From: Gammaproteobacteria bacterium
GTDB lineage: Bacteria > Pseudomonadota > Gammaproteobacteria > Arenicellales > Poriferihabitantaceae
Assembly: GCA_030432755.1 (NCBI GenBank)
Contig: JAUILZ010000025.1
Location: 1 to 41,909 of the forward strand
Reading direction: 5' to 3'
Length of the DNA: 41,909 bases
The translations under genes were made by a program, and so were the position numbers. The notes under the pieces are model-generated. The model was not told the origin of the DNA and searched no databases. It saw nothing but the letters and a program-made list of their open reading frames with translations. Of this stretch, positions 7,666 to 16,964 are shown piece after piece. Numbering within the stretch: position 1 is the stretch's first letter; every line of letters begins with the position of its first letter.

Positions 7666-8157
7666 ATGCGGAACTCACCCCACGCAATGCTCCCACGGAA
7701 AGCAGCCAGAACGATCTGGCTGCTTTTTTCTTGTCTGCTCGCAGCATCCCTCTGCGCTTTCACGCCGGCGCACGCGGCCCGCGGATTCGATATCTACCTG
7801 ACCAATGTCGAAAAGGACGGCAGACCGCAGGACGAGCGCATGACCCGCTTCGACTGCTCGGACCGCATCTACGTGGTGGTGATAGCCGCCGGGCTGGGTA
7901 CCGGCGAGCATGAACTCACGGTGCGCTGGCTGGATCCCCTCGGAGAACAGCGTGAACTCACCCGTTTTCCCTTCCAGGGCTCTGACATCGCCAACCATAT
8001 CTGGGCCTGGCTGCAATTGAACGGACCAACCGGTGCAATCATCGGCCAGATGTTCGACCCTTCCTTCGGCATGGAGGAATTTATCGGCGACTGGACCGCG
8101 GAGGTACAGATCAACGGGAAGGTGGTGTCAGAACAAAAGTTCCAGGTACTCTGCTGA
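7666..8157 (+). CDS. Exported protein of unknown function
   Basis: A 163-residue protein with a signal peptide: basic residues (RKAAR) then WLLFSCLLAASLCAF and a likely cleavage after AHA near residue 37. An ATG at 7687 would give a more ordinary signal length and may be the real start. The mature part has an immunoglobulin-like beta pattern (HELTVRWLDPLGEQRELTRF, DWTAEVQINGKVVSEQKFQV) and two cysteines, one in FDCSDR and one the last residue. No family was recognised. It lies 28 bp after the lipoprotein gene and is probably cotranscribed. Its TGA stop is formed by the first three bases of the second 145-bp repeat, so the C-terminus may have been set by that insertion. Confidence 0.72.
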   Translation: MRNSPHAMLPRKAARTIWLLFSCLLAASLCAFTPAHAARGFDIYLTNVEKDGRPQDERMTRFDCSDRIYVVVIAAGLGTGEHELTVRWLDPLGEQRELTRFPFQGSDIANHIWAWLQLNGPTGAIIGQMFDPSFGMEEFIGDWTAEVQINGKVVSEQKFQVLC

Positions 8158-8299
8158 AACTGCTCTCAAAATGACCTGCGCTTGGTGATACTTCGTTAAA
8201 CCTGGCCTCAAAATGCTCATGTACTGTTTGTACACTGCGCTTTTTCGGCCAGGTTCGCCTTGTCTCAACTGCGCTCGGTCGATTTTGAGAGCAGTTTCA
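8155..8299 (-). repeat. 145-bp structured palindromic repeat, copy B
   Basis: Same element as at 184-328, in the opposite orientation and with identical length. The ends TGAAACTGCTCTCAAAAT and ATTTTGAGAGCAGTTTCA pair perfectly over 18 bp; the inner arms AACCTGGCC and GGCCAGGTT pair over 9 bp; the tip hairpin TGTAC (8220-8224) and GTACA (8230-8234) is shared with copy A. It fills the space between two convergent genes: its first three bases are the stop codon of the upstream gene and its end is 22 bp from the tsaB stop. Here it could act as a bidirectional terminator or mRNA 3' stabiliser. Confidence 0.85.
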
Positions 8300-8321
8300 G
8301 ACTAGTGCGGCGTTGACATAG

Positions 8322-8990
8322 TCAAACCGGTGATGGTTTCTCCGCCACGCGGTTGCGCACGTAGAGGGCGCCGAGTTGTAGCGGCGAACCGCCCTTCCCT
8401 GCATCAGCGGCGGCCAGCGCCACCTGGTGCGCCTCGGGGACCAGCACTCCGGATCTCTCCACCGCATGTCCAGCGACCTGTCGCGGCATGACGTATTCGT
8501 AGGATGACCAACCATTGCCCACCGCCACCGGGTTTGCCTCCCAGGATATCTCCTCCAGCGCCATGGCAAGCACGGTCGGGTCATCCACCCGCGGTTCGAT
8601 CAGTGCTTCACCATCCCGATACACGCCCCAGTAAACCTGCCCCATGCGCGCATCCAGCGCGGCGATGACCGGCACCCCGGGCAAATCCCGCGCCAGTGCG
8701 GCCAGGGAGACGATTCCGGCAGCAGGCAGGCCTGCGCCGTAGGCCAGGCCCTGTGCCACGCCGATACCAACCCGCAGGCCGGTAAACGATCCCGGACCGA
8801 TATCCACGGCCAACAGGTCAAGATCCGCCAGTGCGAGGCCTGCGTCTCCAAGCAACTCACGGGCCATTCCGATCACCAGTTTGGAGTGTCCCGAGGGAGC
8901 CTCCTGCTGACGTTGGCGGCACTCACCGTCATCCAGCAACAGCGCCACGGAACAGTGGTTGGTCGCGGTATCGATGGCAAGTATCTTCAC
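8322..8990 (-). CDS. tsaB: tRNA threonylcarbamoyladenosine (t6A) biosynthesis protein TsaB
   Basis: A 222-residue ASKHA-fold protein. TsaB pairs with TsaD and TsaE to transfer threonylcarbamoyl to A37 of ANN-decoding tRNAs in the cytoplasm. The N-terminus KILAIDTATNHCSVAL and the motif DIGPGSFTGLRVGIGVAQG (about residue 65) are diagnostic, as is VIAALDARMGQVYW. The start is a GTG at 8990, one base after the helicase stop (TGATGTG); the overlapping ATG at 8992 is in the wrong frame and hits a stop at once. It is the last gene of the rmlC-rmlD-yoaA-tsaB series. The yoaA-tsaB pairing is common in gammaproteobacteria. Confidence 0.95.
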   Translation of the reverse strand: MKILAIDTATNHCSVALLLDDGECRQRQQEAPSGHSKLVIGMARELLGDAGLALADLDLLAVDIGPGSFTGLRVGIGVAQGLAYGAGLPAAGIVSLAALARDLPGVPVIAALDARMGQVYWGVYRDGEALIEPRVDDPTVLAMALEEISWEANPVAVGNGWSSYEYVMPRQVAGHAVERSGVLVPEAHQVALAAADAGKGGSPLQLGALYVRNRVAEKPSPV

Positions 8991-8991
8991 A

Positions 8992-10902
8992 TCAGGGTTC
9001 CTGGAAAAAACGCCGCACGTCGTCCAGGTGATCCGAACGCGGCATGGGCGGCAGGCTACGCAGGAACAGTTCGCCGTAGCGCGCGGTGCGGACGCGCGGA
9101 TCGCAAAGCACGAGCACGCCGCGATCGGAGTCGGAACGGATCAGCCGCCCCGCGCCCTGCTTCAGCGCCTGGATCGCGTAAGGTACCTGGATATCCATGA
9201 ACGGATTGCCGCCTCCTTCCTCGCAGGCCGCCAGGCGGCTCTTCAGCACCGGGTCCGATGGCGCGGCAAACGGCAGCCGGTCGATCAGCACGCAGGACAG
9301 GGCCTCACCGGGGATATCCACCCCCTCCCAGAAACTGGCGGTGCCAAGCAGCACCGCGTTGCCTTCTCGCCGGAAACGGTCAATGAGTTCTCCGCGGGGA
9401 CTCTCGCCCTGCACCAGCAGCGGCCATGCCAGGCGGCCACGGAGCAATCTGTGGACACGTTGCATCATCGCGTGGCTGGTGAACAGGCAGAACGCGCGCC
9501 CCCGACTGGCGCGGGTCACCGACTCGACGAGTTCGGCGAGGCGCTCGGCGTAGCCGCGCTCTCGCGGATCAGGCATCTCCGGCGGCAGGTATAACAGGGT
9601 ACGGCTGGCGAAGTCATAGGGACTTTCCCAGCGGCGTTGCTGGCCGTCGATGCCGAGCTGGTCGAGGAAGGCGCGGAAATCCTCCCCCACGGCCAGGGTG
9701 GCGGAAGTGAAGACCCAGCTTGCGGCATGCTGCATCATGCCGCTGAACTGGCGATCGATGCGTAGCGGCGTCGCCTGCAGGCGAAACCAGTTCTTTCCGT
9801 GGGCGAGCCAGCGCACCAGGTCATGATCGCGGCCTTCACACCAGTCGTCGAGTCTCGCCTGGAACAGCTCCGCCCGTTCCAGGCACTTTGCCAGCGCCTC
9901 GTGGACCGGGGCCGCGATATCCAGCGCCCGGCGTAGACCCTCCAGCGCGGCGGTCAGCGCTTCAATCTGCGCGCGAAAGCCGGCATCGTCGAGAATGCCG
10001 CTATCAAGCACGGGATCCCTGCTCCCTTCGAGCAGTGTGGCCAGCCGGCCGGTCGCCAGCGACAGAGACGGCACGACCCTTGCGAAGTCCACCGCGCTGC
10101 CGGCATCGCGTTCCGCAACAAGTACGTCTCGCCCCAGTTCCTCGAGCTGGTAGCTGGAAAGCGCGAAGCCAAAGAAACCCGAGGCCACCTCGCCGAGGCC
10201 ATGGGCCTCGTCGAATACCACCGCATCGCAGGTCGGCAGCAATTCGCCGAAGCCGGCATCCTTGAGCGCGTGATCGGAAAAGAACAGGTGATGGTTCACC
10301 ACCACGACGTCGGCCTTGAAGGCGCGCTGTCGCGCCCGGGTAACGAAGCAGTTGGCGTGGTCCGGGCACTGGCCGCCGAGACAGTTGTCGCTGGTGGAGG
10401 TAACCTGGCGCCACACCGGGGACTGCTCCGGCAGGTTCTCCACCTCGGCGATGTCTCCCTCCCGGGTGGATGCGGCCCAGCGGTTGATGATGTCAAGGCC
10501 CGCGACCGCGCTCCCGGCGAAACTTTCCTGCGCGTTCTGCTGGCGCAGGCGATAGCGGCACAGGTAATTGCTGCGCCCCTTGAGCAGTACCGCGTTGACC
10601 TGCTGACCAAGAACCGCGGCCACGCGCGGAAGGTCACGGTGGAATATCTGGTCCTGAAGGTGGCGGGTGCCGGTGGAGACGATGGTCCGCTTGCCCTGTT
10701 GCAGCACCGGCACCAGGTAGGCGAAGGTCTTGCCGGTTCCGGTGCCGGACTCCGCCACCAGCGTACCACCGTCGCGCAGCACCTCCTCCACCGCCCCGGC
10801 CATTTCCTGCTGCGATGCGCGCGGCACGAAGCCCGGCACGTCACGTTGAAACGGTCCGCCCTCCGCCAGCGTGGCGGCGGCGCTTACCGCTGCGCCAGGC
10901 AC
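8992..10902 (-). CDS. yoaA: DinG/XPD-family iron-sulfur DNA helicase YoaA
   Basis: A 636-residue superfamily 2 helicase of the XPD/DinG group, which unwinds DNA 5' to 3' and helps replication past damage. Motif I is VAESGTGTGKTFAYL, motif II VVFDEAHGLGE (DEAH), and later motifs include SFWEGVDIPG and QGAGRLIRS. Four cysteines between motifs I and II (NYLCRYR, NCLGGQC, HANCF) are the expected 4Fe-4S ligands. The open frame runs back to 11484 through rmlD, which is an artefact; the GTG at 10902, overlapping the rmlD stop by 19 nt, gives the normal YoaA length, though its ribosome site is weak. tsaB follows after one base. Confidence 0.93.
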   Translation of the reverse strand: MPGAAVSAAATLAEGGPFQRDVPGFVPRASQQEMAGAVEEVLRDGGTLVAESGTGTGKTFAYLVPVLQQGKRTIVSTGTRHLQDQIFHRDLPRVAAVLGQQVNAVLLKGRSNYLCRYRLRQQNAQESFAGSAVAGLDIINRWAASTREGDIAEVENLPEQSPVWRQVTSTSDNCLGGQCPDHANCFVTRARQRAFKADVVVVNHHLFFSDHALKDAGFGELLPTCDAVVFDEAHGLGEVASGFFGFALSSYQLEELGRDVLVAERDAGSAVDFARVVPSLSLATGRLATLLEGSRDPVLDSGILDDAGFRAQIEALTAALEGLRRALDIAAPVHEALAKCLERAELFQARLDDWCEGRDHDLVRWLAHGKNWFRLQATPLRIDRQFSGMMQHAASWVFTSATLAVGEDFRAFLDQLGIDGQQRRWESPYDFASRTLLYLPPEMPDPRERGYAERLAELVESVTRASRGRAFCLFTSHAMMQRVHRLLRGRLAWPLLVQGESPRGELIDRFRREGNAVLLGTASFWEGVDIPGEALSCVLIDRLPFAAPSDPVLKSRLAACEEGGGNPFMDIQVPYAIQALKQGAGRLIRSDSDRGVLVLCDPRVRTARYGELFLRSLPPMPRSDHLDDVRRFFQEP

Positions 10903-11753
10903 CGCGCGAGAGAGTCCCGCCAGGGCGGCAACGCAAGTCCGAACAGGTCGTGCAGGCGGTCGTTGGACAGCACCGAGTACGCCGGGCGCGGCGCCGGTGT
11001 CGGATACTCGCTGCCGGGAATGGGCGTGACGCGGACGCCGTCCACCCCGGCGGTTTCCAGGATCGCCGCGGCGAATTCCGCCCAGTTGGTCACGCCACTG
11101 CCAGTGGCATGCGTTATCCCCCAGGGTGACGCCACGCCGCCGGATTCCACCTGGTCGACAATGTCGAGGGTTACCCGCGCGAGGTCTTCCGCCAGGGTGG
11201 GACTGCCGAACTGGTCTTTCACCACGCGCAGTTCGTCGCGATCGGCAGCCAGGTTCAGCATGGTGTTGACGAAATTCTTTCCGCCGGGAGAGTAAACCCA
11301 GGCGGTGCGCAGGATGACATGGCGTTCCAGCGCGGCGGCAACCGCCTGCTCCCCATCGAGCTTTGTCCTGCCGTAAACGCTCCTGGGGTTCGGCGTGTCG
11401 CTCTCGACGTAGGGTCTGCCGGCGTCGCCGTCGAAAACGTAGTCCGTGGAGTAATGCACCATGGCGGCGCCGCACTGGGCGCACGCTTGCGCGATCACCG
11501 CGGGCGCCACGGCATTTAACTGGTGGGCGAGTTCAATCTCCGATTCCGCCCGGTCCACGGCGGTATGGGCGGAGGTGTTGATGACCCAGTCAGGGGCGTT
11601 ATCCAGCACCGCAGCGGCGGTGGCGGCATCATCCGTCAGGTCGACCTCGCCGATATCCAGCGCAGTGACCTGCACGTCATCCCGCGGCGCCAGCAGGGAT
11701 ACCAGCGCGCTGCCGACCTGGCCGTCGCAGCCGAATATGAGCAGCTTCCGCAT
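10884..11753 (-). CDS. rmlD: dTDP-4-dehydrorhamnose reductase
   Basis: A 289-residue short-chain dehydrogenase that makes the last step of dTDP-L-rhamnose synthesis using NAD(P)H. Visible features are the nucleotide-binding FGCDGQVGSAL near the N-terminus, YSTDYVFDGDAG (about residue 100), the catalytic YGRTKLDGE with Tyr and Lys, and RTAWVYSPGGKNF. It starts 7 bp after the rmlC stop and its end overlaps the yoaA start. rmlA and rmlB are not in the window, so the pathway must be completed elsewhere. dTDP-rhamnose normally feeds lipopolysaccharide or other surface glycans. Confidence 0.94.
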   Translation of the reverse strand: MRKLLIFGCDGQVGSALVSLLAPRDDVQVTALDIGEVDLTDDAATAAAVLDNAPDWVINTSAHTAVDRAESEIELAHQLNAVAPAVIAQACAQCGAAMVHYSTDYVFDGDAGRPYVESDTPNPRSVYGRTKLDGEQAVAAALERHVILRTAWVYSPGGKNFVNTMLNLAADRDELRVVKDQFGSPTLAEDLARVTLDIVDQVESGGVASPWGITHATGSGVTNWAEFAAAILETAGVDGVRVTPIPGSEYPTPAPRPAYSVLSNDRLHDLFGLALPPWRDSLARCLAQR

Positions 11754-11760
11754 CCCGTGA

Positions 11761-12297
11761 TCAGCGAATATGGACGTCCGCCAGCAGGCCGGCCGCCTGG
11801 TCCCTGGCGGAGACGACCGGGTCGCTGACCGGCCAGTCTATACCGATCGCCGGGTCGTCCCAGCGTACGCTGATCTCGTCCTCCGGCTTGTAGAGGGCAG
11901 TGCACTTGTAGACCACGTCCGCGCTCTCGCTCACCACGCAGAAACCATGGGCATAGCCCGGCGGGACGTAGATCTGTTGGCGGTTTTCCGCGCTCAGGTT
12001 GACACCGTACCACTGGCCATGGGTTGGCGAATCCATGCGCACGTCCACCGCGACGTCAAATATTTCGCCATGGATGACGCGAACCAGCTTGCCCTGCCAC
12101 TGGGGATACTGGAAATGCAGTCCGCGCAGCACACCCCGCGCGGAGCGGGAATGATTGTCCTGGACGAACTGGTGCGGCAGCCCGGCCTCCGCAAAGGCGG
12201 CCTGGTTATAGGTTTCCATGAAGAAACCGCGTTCGTCGCCGTGCACCGTGGGCGTGACGAGCATCACGCCTGGCAATATGGTTTTTTCAACCCGCAA
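11761..12297 (-). CDS. rmlC: dTDP-4-dehydrorhamnose 3,5-epimerase
   Basis: A 178-residue cupin enzyme of dTDP-rhamnose synthesis, acting just before RmlD. The sequences HGDERGFFMETYN, QDNHSRSARGVLRGLHFQ and YVPPGYAHGFCV contain the conserved active-site histidine and substrate contacts of RmlC. The start is a TTG at 12297 (reading MRVEKTILPGV); no ATG is available nearby and the length is normal. It lies 54 bp downstream of dnaJ on the same strand, so it may partly be read from the chaperone operon, which would be an odd link. It is followed directly by rmlD. Confidence 0.94.
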   Translation of the reverse strand: MRVEKTILPGVMLVTPTVHGDERGFFMETYNQAAFAEAGLPHQFVQDNHSRSARGVLRGLHFQYPQWQGKLVRVIHGEIFDVAVDVRMDSPTHGQWYGVNLSAENRQQIYVPPGYAHGFCVVSESADVVYKCTALYKPEDEISVRWDDPAIGIDWPVSDPVVSARDQAAGLLADVHIR

Positions 12298-12351
12298 AAC
12301 GACTGATCCGGTGATTGGCGAGGGCCGGATTATAAAGGGCCGGGATCCGGC

Positions 12352-13479
12352 TCAGGTGACAAGGTCGTCAAAAAACGACTTGATGCGCGAGGTCCAGCTT
12401 TCGTGGCGCGGCGAATGGCGGTCGCCGCCCTCGGCGATGGACTCGTCGAACTCCCTGAGCAGATCCTTCTGCTTGCGCGTGAGGCTGACCGGGGTTTCCA
12501 CCGACACGCGGCAGTACAGGTCACCCTGGTGACCGTTACGCACATTGCGCACGCCCTTGCCACGCAGTCGAAACACCTTCTCCGACTGCGTTTCCGGGGG
12601 AATCTTGATCGTCGCGCGCCCGGACAGCGTGGGCACCTCGATGCTGCCGCCGAGTACCATGGTGGCGAAACGCACCGGCACCTCGCAGAGGAGATTGTCA
12701 CCGTCGCGTTCGAAGATATCGTGGGGCTTGAGGCGCACCTGCACGTACAGGTCGCCGGGACGGGTGCCGGGGCCGGCGCTTTCGCCCTCCCCGGAGAGCC
12801 GCACCTGGTCGCCTTCATCCACGCCCGCCGGGATCTTCACGGAGAGGGTCTTTTCGTCCCGCACCATGCCCTGGCCCTGGCAGCTACCGCAGGGATCGGT
12901 GATCACCTTGCCACGCCCGCGGCACTGCGGACAGGTCTGCTGCACGGAGAAGAACCCCTGCTGCATACGCACCTGGCCCTGCCCGTGACAGGTGCCACAG
13001 CTCTTCGGCTCCGATCCCGGGCGCGAGCCGGAGCCGTGACAGGTGGCGCATTCCGCCATGCGCGGGACGCGGATCTTCTTCTCGATGCCGCTGACCGCTT
13101 CTTCCAGGCTCAGCTCCAGGTTATAGCGCAGGTCGGCGCCGCGGCTCTGCCGGCGACCGCCGCCGCCACCACCGAAGATGTCGCCGAAGATATCACCGAA
13201 GATGTCGCCCACGCCGCCGCTGAATCCACCGCCGCCACCCATGCCAGCGCTGTTGTCCACGCCCGCGTGGCCGAACTGGTCATAGGCCTGGCGTTTCTGC
13301 GGATTGGAGAGAATGTCGTAGGCTTCCTTGGCCTCCTTGAAATGAGACTCGGCCTCGGAGTCGCCCGGATTGCGGTCCGGGTGGTACTTCATCGCCAGCC
13401 GGCGATAGGACTTCTTCAGCTCATCCGAGCCGACGCCCCGGTCCACCCCCAGCACCTCGTAATAATCTCGTTTCGACAT
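12352..13479 (-). CDS. dnaJ: Chaperone DnaJ (Hsp40)
   Basis: A 375-residue co-chaperone that delivers substrates to DnaK and stimulates its ATPase. The J domain spans about residues 1-70 with the HPD motif in [12 protein letters not shown] glycine/phenylalanine linker follows and contains the triplet repeat [12 protein letters not shown]. The zinc centre has four CxxCxGxG units ([32 protein letters not shown]), then the substrate-binding beta domains. An intrinsic-terminator-like hairpin lies between dnaK and this gene only 22 bp before its start, so its expression probably relies on read-through. The next gene downstream is rmlC. Confidence 0.97.
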   Translation of the reverse strand: MSKRDYYEVLGVDRGVGSDELKKSYRRLAMKYHPDRNPGDSEAESHFKEAKEAYDILSNPQKRQAYDQFGHAGVDNSAGMGGGGGFSGGVGDIFGDIFGDIFGGGGGGRRQSRGADLRYNLELSLEEAVSGIEKKIRVPRMAECATCHGSGSRPGSEPKSCGTCHGQGQVRMQQGFFSVQQTCPQCRGRGKVITDPCGSCQGQGMVRDEKTLSVKIPAGVDEGDQVRLSGEGESAGPGTRPGDLYVQVRLKPHDIFERDGDNLLCEVPVRFATMVLGGSIEVPTLSGRATIKIPPETQSEKVFRLRGKGVRNVRNGHQGDLYCRVSVETPVSLTRKQKDLLREFDESIAEGGDRHSPRHESWTSRIKSFFDDLVT

Positions 13480-13500
13480 TCTCTTGGCTATTACACAGGA

Positions 13501-13529
13501 AAAGCGGGATCAATGCGATCCCGCTTTTC
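13501..13529 (-). terminator. Hairpin terminator/attenuator between dnaK and dnaJ
   Basis: AAAAGCGGGATC (13501-13512) pairs perfectly with GATCCCGCTTTT (13518-13529) around a 5-nt loop. On the minus strand the stem ends in TTTT, as in an intrinsic terminator. It lies after dnaK (stop at 13601) and before dnaJ (start at 13479), leaving no space for a new promoter after it. It should reduce dnaJ relative to dnaK. Confidence 0.7.
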
Positions 13530-13600
13530 TACCGGTTTCAGTCCCCGATAAAATCAATTTCGTGATTGCATCGGGTTAATGCATACCGGGACCTGCCCGG

Positions 13601-15532
<1,932 letters not shown>

Positions 15533-15582
15533 TTTTCAGTGTTCCTCTGTAAAAGCTGTCAGTAATCAAAATCTGCCATGGA

Positions 15583-15610
15583 ATATGTGGATAACCCTGC
15601 TGAATACAAG
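15583..15610 (-). promoter_or_regulatory. Sigma-32-like heat-shock promoter for dnaK
   Basis: On the minus strand CTTGTA (15610-15605) is followed after 14 bp by CCACATAT (15590-15583). The known RpoH consensus is CTTGAA, 13-14 bp, CCCCATnT, so each half has a single mismatch. The distance to the dnaK ATG is about 50 nt. A perfect DnaA-box sequence overlaps the -10. Confidence 0.6.
15586..15594 (-). promoter_or_regulatory. Perfect DnaA-box sequence over the dnaK -10 region
   Basis: TTATCCACA on the minus strand (TGTGGATAA on plus) is the consensus high-affinity DnaA site. It overlaps the proposed heat-shock -10. A 9-mer like this can occur by chance in a window of this size, so regulation by DnaA is only a suggestion. 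Confidence 0.4.
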
Positions 15611-15649
15611 GTTGTCCGTGACCCTTTTCTTCAGCCCCGGGTATTCAGG

Positions 15650-16273
15650 CTAGCTGGCGACCACGACCATCGCGGGGCGCAGCAGCCGGTCCTTGAGCAG
15701 GTAGCCCTTCTGCATCACGCTGATGATGTGGTCCGCGGGGATCTCCCCGGCGGGCTGCATGCTGATAGCCTGGTGATGTTCCGGGTTGAATTTCACCCCC
15801 GGGCCGGCCTCCACTTCCGTGACGTCGAACTTGCCGAAAACGCTGGTGAGCTGTTTCAGGGTGAGGGCGAGGCCCTCCTGCATCTGCTCCACCGCATCGC
15901 TCTCCACCGCGCCAAGGTCGACCTGGGCGGCCTGGTCGAGGCTGTCGAACACCGTCAACAACTCGCGTGCGAATGCCTCGAGGGCGAATTTACGTGCCGT
16001 GACGACCTCGTTCTGGCTGCGGCGGCGGATGTTCTCGACCTCCGCCTGGGCGCGCAGGTGGCCGTCCCGCATTTCCTGGATCCGCTCGCGAGCTTCCGCG
16101 AGGGCTGCGGCGAGGTCCTCGGCGCTTTCGCCGGGAACGTCCACCGGATCGTCGGAGGGCTGCCCGGCGTCGGGCTCGACTTTACCGGCGGCAGTGTCCG
16201 TGGACTGCTCGATGTCTGGCGCGTCGGCGGTATCTTCCTGCCGGGGATCGGAATCAGCGTTCTTGACGGTCAT
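15650..16273 (-). CDS. grpE: Nucleotide exchange factor GrpE
   Basis: A 207-residue GrpE, which releases ADP from DnaK. The first 60 residues are acidic and low in complexity, as usual. A long coiled-coil helix follows (LAAALAEARERIQEMRDGHL, AEVENIRRRSQNEV). The C-terminal beta domain has FNPEHHQAI, AGEIPADHIISVMQKGYLLK and ends RLLRPAMVVVAS. The ATG at 16273 is supported by the conserved arrangement. It is the first gene of the grpE-dnaK-dnaJ block and has a good sigma-32-like promoter upstream. Confidence 0.96.
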   Translation of the reverse strand: MTVKNADSDPRQEDTADAPDIEQSTDTAAGKVEPDAGQPSDDPVDVPGESAEDLAAALAEARERIQEMRDGHLRAQAEVENIRRRSQNEVVTARKFALEAFARELLTVFDSLDQAAQVDLGAVESDAVEQMQEGLALTLKQLTSVFGKFDVTEVEAGPGVKFNPEHHQAISMQPAGEIPADHIISVMQKGYLLKDRLLRPAMVVVAS

Positions 16274-16307
16274 GGTTTACGGGCGTTGAAGAGAGAATCC
16301 TGTCGCA

Positions 16308-16336
16308 AAGTGGGGACGCCCGGCACACACCTCAAG
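16308..16336 (-). promoter_or_regulatory. Sigma-32-like heat-shock promoter for grpE
   Basis: Minus-strand CTTGAG (16336-16331), 15 bp, then CCCCACTT (16315-16308), about 35 nt before the grpE start. Each half differs from the RpoH consensus at one position. Just upstream is a small hairpin, GGGTA and TACCC (16345-16358), of unknown use. Confidence 0.65.
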
Positions 16337-16433
16337 CGCCGGGCGGGTATTTCTACCCGGTCATGCGATCCGTCGCGAACGGGGCGAACGGGAAGACATG
16401 CGGGGTCTGCCCGCAATACTCCCGGACACGGCA

Positions 16434-16766
16434 TCAGATGGAGAAAGAGGACCCGCAGCCGCAGGTGGTGGACGCGTTGGGGTTGTTCACGAGGAATCGC
16501 GAGCCCATGATGTCGTCCTTGAAGTCGATCTCCGCGCCGCCGAGGTACTGCAGGCTCAGCATGTCCACCAGCATGCGAATGCCGGACTGTTCGATGGTGA
16601 TATCGTCTTCCTGGATGTCCTCGTCGAACTGGAAACCGTACTGGAACCCGGAGCAACCGCCACCCTGGATGAAGACGCGCAGCATCAGGTCGGGGTTGCC
16701 CTTGTTGGCGAGCAACTGGCCGATCCGGCCAACGGCGGCATCGCTGATGGAAATATCGGTTTGCAT
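16434..16766 (-). CDS. erpA: Iron-sulfur cluster insertion protein ErpA
   Basis: A 110-residue A-type carrier that passes 4Fe-4S clusters to apo-enzymes, notably those of isoprenoid synthesis and respiration. The three cluster cysteines are in place: Cys38 in [12 protein letters not shown] and Cys102 and Cys104 in the final [11 protein letters not shown]. Wording such as [13 protein letters not shown] and [11 protein letters not shown] fits ErpA better than IscA or SufA, and there are no isc or suf genes around. It stands 160 bp upstream of grpE with the same orientation. A TATATT lies about 30 nt before the ATG on the minus strand and could be its -10. Confidence 0.93.
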   Translation of the reverse strand: MQTDISISDAAVGRIGQLLANKGNPDLMLRVFIQGGGCSGFQYGFQFDEDIQEDDITIEQSGIRMLVDMLSLQYLGGAEIDFKDDIMGSRFLVNNPNASTTCGCGSSFSI

Positions 16767-16964
16767 GGTGGCGGCGGGCGAAATGGTCTACTGAATATAT
16801 AGGGCTGCCGAGGTCGCAATCAACAGGCGCCGCGGTCGGGATGCTGACCGGATTCGGGCAATCCCTGCCCCGGGTCGGCTGGTGAATAGATCACAGAACG
16901 GGCGCGCGGGAATCTCTATACTTCGTCGCATGTCTCAATCCACAAACCGCTCGAGGGTGAATCC

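Noticed and set aside
10903..11484. N-terminal extension of the yoaA frame across rmlD
   Set aside because: It lies in the wrong frame over rmlD; YoaA homology begins only after 10902.
15586..15594. Replication origin at the DnaA box
   Set aside because: Only one box was seen, there is no AT-rich unwinding region, and dnaA, dnaN or gidA are absent.
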